A DNA stretch of 64,000 nucleotides from Streptomyces californicus (GTDB lineage: Bacteria; Actinomycetota; Actinomycetes; Streptomycetales; Streptomycetaceae): contig NZ_JNZZ01000010.1 in assembly GCF_000717645.1 (NCBI RefSeq), positions 62,001 to 126,000 on the forward strand, given 5' to 3'. A program made the position numbers and the translations under genes. Under the pieces are notes generated by a model, which had not been told where the DNA came from, made no database searches, and worked only from the letters and a program-made list of their open reading frames with translations. Shown in pieces: positions 59,102-64,000 of this stretch (position 1 is the stretch's first letter; every line of letters begins with the position of its first letter).

Positions 59102-59131
59102 GTGCGACGACGTGCGATGACATGCGATGAC
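59102..59131. repeat. Three 10-bp direct repeats in the terD leader
   Basis: GTGCGACGAC (59102-59111), GTGCGATGAC (59112-59121), ATGCGATGAC (59122-59131): three head-to-tail decamers differing by one or two bases, one helical turn apart, immediately upstream of terD. Confidence 0.6.
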
Positions 59132-59196
59132 GGGTGTTCACGCGGTCGCGGCCACGACCCGGGTGACGGCGCGACCGCGAGCCGCGGCCGTGGGGA

Positions 59197-59218
59197 AAAT
59201 CTACAGCACTGTAGATTT
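59197..59218. promoter_or_regulatory. BlaI-type operator 1
   Basis: Arms AAATCTACAG (59197-59206) and its exact inverse (59209-59218) around CA: a perfect 10-bp dyad with the TACA/TGTA elements typical of BlaI/MecI sites. It lies between divergent terD and blaI. Confidence 0.8.
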
Positions 59219-59414
59219 GCGGTGCCAGGAGGCGAGCGCGCGGACACCGGGCGGAGAGGGCCGGTGCGGTCCGCGGACGGCCCGGGCGGGCGCGGCCGGG
59301 TGTGCCGTTCGCGCCGGCCGGTCGCCCTCGGCTCCGGCGGCTGGATACGATGCGCCGATGCCCGGTCGGCGTGACGCCGCGGCCGGGCGGCCGAACGGAG
59401 AAAGGGGCCGTGCC

Positions 59415-59846
59415 GTGGACGCCGAGGGAGTCGGTGGCGAGGGGGAGACGCCTGCCCGCAGGCGCGGCCAGGGCGAGTTGGAGGCCCGGGTGCTGTCGGT
59501 GCTGGGCGGGGCGAGCGAACCGGTGACCGCCGCCTGGGTGCTGGAGCGGCTCGACGCCGGCCTCTCGTACAGCACCGTCATCACCATCCTGACGCGGCTG
59601 CACGCCAAACAGGCCGTCTCGCGCACCGGGAGGGGCCGCCCCGTGCTGTGGGAGCCCGTGGCGAACGAGGCCGGGCTCGCCGCCCTGCGGATGCGCCGCC
59701 TCCTCGACAAGCAGAGCGACCGGGACGCGGTGCTCTCCAGCTTCGTCTCCGTTCTCTCCTCGCACGACGAGGAGCTGCTGCGGACCCTTCTCGCCGAGAG
59801 CGGCCCCGACGCCCCCGGCACCACCCCGGACCGGCCGGAGCGCTGA
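59415..59846 (+). CDS. BlaI/MecI/CopY-family repressor
   Basis: 143 residues from GTG 59415. Winged helix about 17-85: [60 protein letters not shown]. The C-terminal dimerisation helix runs through [20 protein letters not shown]. Family repressors are inactivated by a partner membrane sensor or protease. GTG 59415 is preferred because AAAGGGG stands before it; an ATG at 59358 would add 19 residues. TACGAT at 59346-59351 could be a -10 element. The M56 gene follows after two bases. Confidence 0.88.
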   Translation: MDAEGVGGEGETPARRRGQGELEARVLSVLGGASEPVTAAWVLERLDAGLSYSTVITILTRLHAKQAVSRTGRGRPVLWEPVANEAGLAALRMRRLLDKQSDRDAVLSSFVSVLSSHDEELLRTLLAESGPDAPGTTPDRPER

Positions 59847-59848
59847 CG

Positions 59849-60784
59849 ATGGGCGTCTTCGTCTACCTGCCGCTCGTACTGCCCCTGACCGCGCTGCCCA
59901 TCGCGCGCCTGGCGGAGCAGCATCTGCATCCCCGCAGAGCCGCCCGGCTGCTGACCACCGTCGCCGTGATCCTCGCCACCTGCAGCCTGGTCTGCCTCGG
60001 ACTGCTGGTGGTCGTGGGCACGGCCCAACTGCCCGGCAACCCGCTGCCCGACGGCTGGTCCGACGACGAGGTCCGCGAGGCCGTGCCGCACGACGCGTTC
60101 GCGGGCAAGGCGTCCATCGTCGCGCTCGTCGTCGTCGCGGCCGCCTGCGGGTACACCGTCCACCGCCACTACCGCTTCCGGGCCCGCGCCCACCGCGCGC
60201 TCGCGGGTCTGCGCGGCGACGGCGACGTCGCCGTCCTGCCCGACGACGTCCCGTACGCCTACGCCCTGCCCGGCTCCCCCGGGCGGGTGATGGTCTCCAC
60301 GGCCATGCTCGCCTCCCTCGAACCGGCCGAGCACCGGGCGCTGTTCGCCCACGAGCGGGCGCACCTGGCCGGACGTCACCACCGGCTGCTGCTCGCGACC
60401 CGGCTGGCCGGCTGCGTCAACCCCCTGCTGTGGCCGCTGCTCGCGGCCCTCGTCTACAGCACCGAACGCTGGGCCGACGAGGAGGCCGCCCGGGTCACCG
60501 GCGACCGACGGCTCACCGCCCGCGCGGTCGGCAAGGCGGCACTGGTCGCCCGCCCGGTACCCGGCGGCCCGGCCTTCGCCTCCTTCGCGGCGGCGGGACC
60601 GGTGCCGCGCAGGGTGGCGGCCCTCCTGGGCCCGGTGCCGCCGGACCGGGGCTGGCCCCCGGCCCTCACCCCGGCCGGCGCGGCCGCGTTCGTCGCCGCG
60701 GCCGGGACGACCGTCTCGGCGCTGTCCGCGCTGAACGCGGCCGTCGCCCTGTTCCTCGTCCTGGAGGCGGCGACCCCGCTGTAG
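59849..60784 (+). CDS. M56-family membrane metallopeptidase (BlaR1-like)
   Basis: 311 residues. Four helices: about 1-20, 35-57, 86-105 and the C-terminal AAAFVAAAGTTVSALSALNA. Zinc site HERAH (H-E-x-x-H form) in ALFAHERAHLAGRHH (about 166-180), with the third ligand likely in ERWADEEAARVTGDR. There is no penicillin-binding sensor domain, so the signal is unknown. With BlaI it forms the usual repressor/protease pair. The stop codon lies in the first unit of an 18-bp tandem repeat. Confidence 0.9.
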   Translation: MGVFVYLPLVLPLTALPIARLAEQHLHPRRAARLLTTVAVILATCSLVCLGLLVVVGTAQLPGNPLPDGWSDDEVREAVPHDAFAGKASIVALVVVAAACGYTVHRHYRFRARAHRALAGLRGDGDVAVLPDDVPYAYALPGSPGRVMVSTAMLASLEPAEHRALFAHERAHLAGRHHRLLLATRLAGCVNPLLWPLLAALVYSTERWADEEAARVTGDRRLTARAVGKAALVARPVPGGPAFASFAAAGPVPRRVAALLGPVPPDRGWPPALTPAGAAAFVAAAGTTVSALSALNAAVALFLVLEAATPL

Positions 60785-60843
60785 GCCGCGACGCCGCTGT
60801 GAGCCGCGACGCCGCTGTGGGCCGCGACGCCGCTGTAGGTCGC
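60772..60843. repeat. Four 18-bp tandem repeats spanning the M56 stop codon
   Basis: Units 60772-60789, 60790-60807, 60808-60825 and 60826-60843 follow GACGCCGCTGTGRGCCGC with one to three changes each, then a partial fifth copy. The unit length is a multiple of three. The codon that ends the protein (TAG) in unit 1 reads TGA, TGG and TAG in the later units. Confidence 0.75.
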
Positions 60844-61308
60844 GACGTCCGCCTCCTTCTTCTTCGGTGCGCACCGCGTCGAACCCCGCCTGTCTACAGG
60901 GCTGTAGAGTTCATCAGCCGCAGAGTGCGGAGCCCCCGCCGCCACGGCGCGGGGCCGGGGCGCGGAGCGCGGAGGACGGCGTGGGCACGGACGGCCGGGC
61001 ACGGCGGGCCGCTCCGGCACGCCGCGATGACGGCAGCCGCGACGGGCCGGACACCGGGACACGGCGCCCGACGGCCGCCCGGCGGGGAGGAACCCACCGG
61101 GCCCGTCGGCCGGACACGCGCCTCCCCGCCCGGAGCGGACACCCGTTCTCCGCCCGTCCGGCATGCAGAATCGAACCCATGGCTGGAGAACCCAGCCGGA
61201 CAGGAGCCACGCGTTGTCCGTCAGTCCGTGCCCTTCGGGGCCCTGCCGACATCCTCACCGCCATCGAACCCCGGCCCCGGTGCGGGCCCCGCGCGGGGCG
61301 GGTGAACG
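60785..61308. other. 524-bp intergenic region upstream of the CNNM pair
   Basis: No credible gene. It contains the end of the 18-bp repeats, the BlaI-type operator 2 at 60893-60908, and a small hairpin GGCTGG/CCAGCC near 61182-61198. Promoters for the CNNM genes must lie here. No known magnesium riboswitch was recognised. Confidence 0.45.
60893..60908. promoter_or_regulatory. BlaI-type operator 2
   Basis: TCTACAG-GG-CTGTAGA, with the same CTACAG-N2-CTGTAG core as operator 1. It is 109 bases after the M56 gene and about 400 bases before the CNNM gene at 61309. Confidence 0.75.
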
Positions 61309-62730
61309 ATGACCTCCGCCCTGCTCGGGCTGCTGGCGGTGTTCGTCCTCACCGCCGGGACCGGCTACTTCGTGGCCCAGGAGTTCGCGTACGTCTCCGC
61401 CGACCGGCTCACCCTCGCCCGGGAGGCGGCCGCCGGCGACAAGCGGGCCGCCCGCGCCGTGAACGTACTGGAGCGCCTCTCCTTCATGCTGTCCGGCGCG
61501 CAGCTCGGCATCACCGTCACCGGGCTCGTCGTCGGCTTCCTCGCCGAACCGTCCGTCTCGACCCTCCTGCGGCCCGCCCTGAACGCCACGGGACTCCCCG
61601 ACGGCGCTATCTCGGGCATCTCCGTGGTGCTCTCCTTCGTGCTGGCGACCGTCATCCAGATGGTGCTCGGCGAACTCGCCCCCAAGAACCTGGCCCTCGC
61701 CGTGCCCGAGTCCATGGCGAAGTCGCTGGCCGCCTCCACCCTGGTCTACCTGCGGATCGTCGGCCCCGTCGTCCACGTCTTCGACAGCGCCGCCAACCGG
61801 CTGCTGCGCCGCATCGGCATCGAACCGGTCGAGGAGCTGCACCACGGCGCGACCCTGGAGGAGCTGGGCCACCTGGTCGGGGAGTCCCACGAGCAGGGTG
61901 AACTCCCGGCCGCGACGGCAGAACTCATGGACCACGCGCTGGAGTTCTCCGAGCGGACCCTGGGCGAGGTGATGGTGCCGCGCGCCGACGTCACGTTCGT
62001 CCGCCGGGACGCCCTCGCCACCGAGGCCGTCGCACTGATCGCCCGCCACGGCCACTCCACCTACCCGGTGCTCGGCGACCACCCCGACGACCCCGCCGGC
62101 GTCCTCGGCGTACGGGAGCTGATGCGGCTGCCCGCCGCCGACATCGGGAGCACCACCGTGGGCTCCCTGGCCCGCCGCCCCCTGCTGCTGCCCGAACTGC
62201 TCAAGCTTCCGGCCGCTGTCGCGCAGATGCGGGAGCGCGACGACGAGTTCGCCGTCGTCCTGGACGAGCACGGCGGTCTCGCCGGGATCGTCACCTACGA
62301 GGACATCGCCGAGGAGCTCGTCGGCGACATCGCCGACGAGTCGGACACCGTCGTCGAGACCGCGGTGGCCGACGGCTCCGGCTGGATCGTGGACGCGGGC
62401 CGCCGCCTCGACGAGATCGAGGAGGCCACGGGCGTCCACCTGCCCCAGGAGAGCGACGACTACGACACGCTGGCCGGACTGATCATCGACCGGCTCGGCC
62501 GCTTCCCCACCGTGGGCGACCGGCTCACCGTGGACGGGGTCGGTATGGAAGTCCGCTCCCTGGACCGGCACGTCGCCGAGTACGTACGCGTCGAACACAC
62601 CGACCGCCCCGAACGCACCAGTCGTGCCGAACACACCGACAGCCCCGAGCGCACCGGTGGTCCCGGGCACGCGGGGCCGACCGAGCACACCGACCGGACC
62701 GGTCGCACCGGACAGGAGCCGCAGGCATGA
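61309..62730 (+). CDS. CNNM/CorC-type membrane protein with CBS pair (hemolysin family)
   Basis: 473 residues. N-terminal DUF21/CNNM membrane domain about 1-190 (FVAQEFAYVSADRLTLAREA, SGAQLGITVTGLVVGFLAEP, LGELAPKNLALAVPESMAKS). CBS pair about 215-340 (VMVPRADVTFVRRD, FAVVLDEHGGLAGIVTYEDI). CorC_HlyC domain about 350-430. The family exports Mg2+ or Na+-coupled divalent cations. The last about 45 residues are a degenerate repeat built on EHTD-x-PERT. ATGA overlap with the next gene shows coupling. Confidence 0.92.
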   Translation: MTSALLGLLAVFVLTAGTGYFVAQEFAYVSADRLTLAREAAAGDKRAARAVNVLERLSFMLSGAQLGITVTGLVVGFLAEPSVSTLLRPALNATGLPDGAISGISVVLSFVLATVIQMVLGELAPKNLALAVPESMAKSLAASTLVYLRIVGPVVHVFDSAANRLLRRIGIEPVEELHHGATLEELGHLVGESHEQGELPAATAELMDHALEFSERTLGEVMVPRADVTFVRRDALATEAVALIARHGHSTYPVLGDHPDDPAGVLGVRELMRLPAADIGSTTVGSLARRPLLLPELLKLPAAVAQMRERDDEFAVVLDEHGGLAGIVTYEDIAEELVGDIADESDTVVETAVADGSGWIVDAGRRLDEIEEATGVHLPQESDDYDTLAGLIIDRLGRFPTVGDRLTVDGVGMEVRSLDRHVAEYVRVEHTDRPERTSRAEHTDSPERTGGPGHAGPTEHTDRTGRTGQEPQA

Positions 62731-63761
62731 GCTTCCCCATGGCGCTCTTCGTCACCGTCCTGCTCCTCATCGGGAGCGGCTTCTTCGTCGCCGCCGAATT
62801 CGCCCTGGTCGCCTCCAAGCGCCACCGGATGGAACAGGCGGCCGCCCGCGGGCAGCGCGGGGCCAAGGCGGCGCTCGCCGGGATGCGCGAGCTGTCGTTG
62901 ATGCTCGCGGGGGCGCAGCTCGGCATCACCGTCTGCACCCTGGGCCTGGGTTCCGTGTCCAAGCCCGCCATCTCGCACGAACTGGACCCGCTGCTGGAGC
63001 GGCTCGGGCTGCCCGCGGCCGTCAGCTACGGCGTCGCGTTCGCGCTGGCGATGATCGTCGTGGTCTTCCTGCACATGGTGGTCGGCGAGATGGCCCCGAA
63101 GTCCTGGGCCATCGCCCATCCGGAACGTTCGGCGATGCTGCTGAGCCCGGCCTTCCGGGCCCTCGTGCGCGCCGTACGCCCGCTGATCCGCGTGCTGAAC
63201 GCGGTGAGCAACTCCCTCGTACGGCTCTGCCGGGTCACCCCGCGCGACGAGCTCACCTCGGTGCACAACCGCGACCAGCTCACCCACCTGATCGAGGAGT
63301 CCGCACGCCTCGGACTGATCAGCAAGGGCGACTCAGGGCTGATGACGAGGTCGCTGACCGAACCGGCGACCCCGGTCTCCGCGCTCCGGATCCCCGTGGA
63401 GCGGATCGTGACGGTCCCGGCGGACGCCGGACTCGACAGCATCCTGGCCACCGCGGCGGACGCCGACCGCACCCGCCTGCTCGTACGGGACGGGGAGGAG
63501 GTCCTCGGCTCGGTGCACGCCCGGGACGCGCTCGTGGCCCGCGCCGGCGGCCGGGACGTCCTCGCCCGCTCCCTGGCCCGCCCGGTCCCGGAGCTGACTC
63601 CTGACGCGACCGTGGCACACGCCGTGGAGCAACTGCGCGAACGGCGGGCCACGATCGCCGTCGTCCGCGACGGAGAGGGCCGGCTCGCGGGGCTGGTCAG
63701 CCTGGACGACCTGCTCGCCCGGCTGCTGCACCCGCAGGCCCCTCCCGGGCCGACCGCGTAG
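62727..63761 (+). CDS. CNNM/CorC-type membrane protein, shorter paralogue
   Basis: 344 residues. CNNM domain about 1-185 (FFVAAEFALVASKRHRMEQA, AGAQLGITVCTLGLGSVSKP, VGEMAPKSWAIAHPERSAML). CBS pair about 215-335 (TPVSALRIPVERIVTVPADA, RRATIAVVRDGEGRLAGLVS). It lacks the CorC_HlyC C-terminal domain of its upstream partner. The two probably form a heteromer or share regulation, as paired CNNM genes are common in actinobacteria. Confidence 0.92.
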   Translation: MSFPMALFVTVLLLIGSGFFVAAEFALVASKRHRMEQAAARGQRGAKAALAGMRELSLMLAGAQLGITVCTLGLGSVSKPAISHELDPLLERLGLPAAVSYGVAFALAMIVVVFLHMVVGEMAPKSWAIAHPERSAMLLSPAFRALVRAVRPLIRVLNAVSNSLVRLCRVTPRDELTSVHNRDQLTHLIEESARLGLISKGDSGLMTRSLTEPATPVSALRIPVERIVTVPADAGLDSILATAADADRTRLLVRDGEEVLGSVHARDALVARAGGRDVLARSLARPVPELTPDATVAHAVEQLRERRATIAVVRDGEGRLAGLVSLDDLLARLLHPQAPPGPTA

Positions 63762-63766
63762 GCGGG

Positions 63767-63791
63767 CCCCGGCCGCGGCACCCGGCCGGGG
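63767..63791. terminator. 9-bp hairpin between convergent genes
   Basis: CCCCGGCCG (63767-63775), 7-base loop, CGGCCGGGG (63783-63791), just after the CNNM stop and 18 bases before the tatA-like stop. Suitable as a shared terminator. Confidence 0.7.
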
Positions 63792-63809
63792 CGCCTCATC
63801 GCACGGTGT

Positions 63810-64000
63810 TCAGGCGTCTTGGCCCGGCCGCTCGGCCGTCTCCCCGCGGATCACCCGGGGGGACGGCCGGTCCGGTCCGCCGTCCTCGTCCTTGAGCGCC
63901 CGCTTTTCGGCCTTGAGGATGCGGGCGGCCTTCCCGGCCGACCGCGTGAGTTCGGGCAGCCGCTTCACGGCCAGCACCGCCACGATCACCAGCAGGAGGA
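63810..64000 (-). CDS. TatA/E-family translocase subunit, 5' end outside window
   Basis: The last 62 codons read on the minus strand. They begin within a hydrophobic helix LLLVIVAVLAV, then KRLPELTRSAGKAARILKAE, the amphipathic helix of TatA proteins (hinge plus K-x-L-P-E-L-x-R-S-x-G-K-A). The tail is polar and acidic (DEDGGPDRPSPRVIRGETAE). TatA forms the protein-conducting element of the twin-arginine pathway. The start codon and the conserved N-terminal residues lie beyond position 64000. Confidence 0.8.
   Translation of the reverse strand, partial: LLLVIVAVLAVKRLPELTRSAGKAARILKAEKRALKDEDGGPDRPSPRVIRGETAERPGQDA

Noticed and set aside
61182..61198. Hairpin before the CNNM gene considered as a magnesium riboswitch
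   Set aside because: Only a 6-bp stem with no M-box or ykkC-like conserved core recognised.

Overview
The window looks like chromosomal DNA of a Streptomyces species. GC is very high, with strong third-position GC that opens long shadow frames on the opposite strand. The gene families are typical of the genus: GAF-ANTAR proteins, a SigB/F-type stress sigma factor, DUF5709, TerD proteins, a BlaI-M56 pair and FdhF/YdeP. No rRNA, tRNA, CRISPR array, prophage or intact insertion sequence was seen. The only mobile-element trace is a decayed IS5-type transposase fragment near 2.1-2.4 kb.

Layout. 0-5 kb: start of glpK, glpF, an AEC permease, the IS5 relic, a periplasmic-binding-fold protein without a signal peptide, and a membrane protein. 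4.9-11.4 kb: a TetR regulator with two palindromes, a PaoABC/xanthine-dehydrogenase-type molybdoenzyme operon with its XdhC factor, and a second TetR beside an MFS exporter. 13-16.4 kb: an AlkD-like gene that has lost its stop, then a tightly overlapping operon of a small charged protein, a methyltransferase, a CDGSH iron-sulfur protein and a diiron-type oxidase. 16.4-24.2 kb: a stress block with a SigB/F-type sigma gene, DUF5709, a Rho_N-like protein, two GAF-ANTAR paralogues around a STAS protein, and a CPA1 antiporter. Four stress-sigma-type promoters (GTTT-N14/15-GGG[TA]A[TCA]) occur here. 24.2-35.8 kb: PadR with an AphA-type operator, an acyl-CoA dehydrogenase, a ClpC-like ATPase, FdhF/YdeP, DUF1345 and two amidohydrolases.

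36.8-48.3 kb, minus strand: an eight-gene, mostly overlapping operon of DUF3068/PorA-like protein, GT4 glycosyltransferase, methyltransferase, a 1471-residue AftD-like arabinosyltransferase, a condensation-domain acyltransferase, a methyltransferase, a DMT permease fused to a Trm112-like domain, and FkbM. A DUF2613 micro-protein diverges from it. Several families are known from the arabinan-bearing envelopes of mycobacteria and corynebacteria. The operon therefore looks like a dedicated machine for a decorated, possibly acylated and O-methylated surface glycan or glycolipid. It is the best candidate here for an undescribed system.

50.1-57.1 kb: an ethanolamine-type gamma-glutamylation locus (SDR, aldehyde dehydrogenase, GlnA4-like ligase, FadR-type regulator, ethanolamine permease, C26 hydrolase). 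57-64 kb: a membrane protein, two TerD genes, blaI-M56 and two CNNM/CorC-type proteins, with two copies of a BlaI-like dyad (CTACAG-N2-CTGTAG). The window ends in a partial tatA-like gene.
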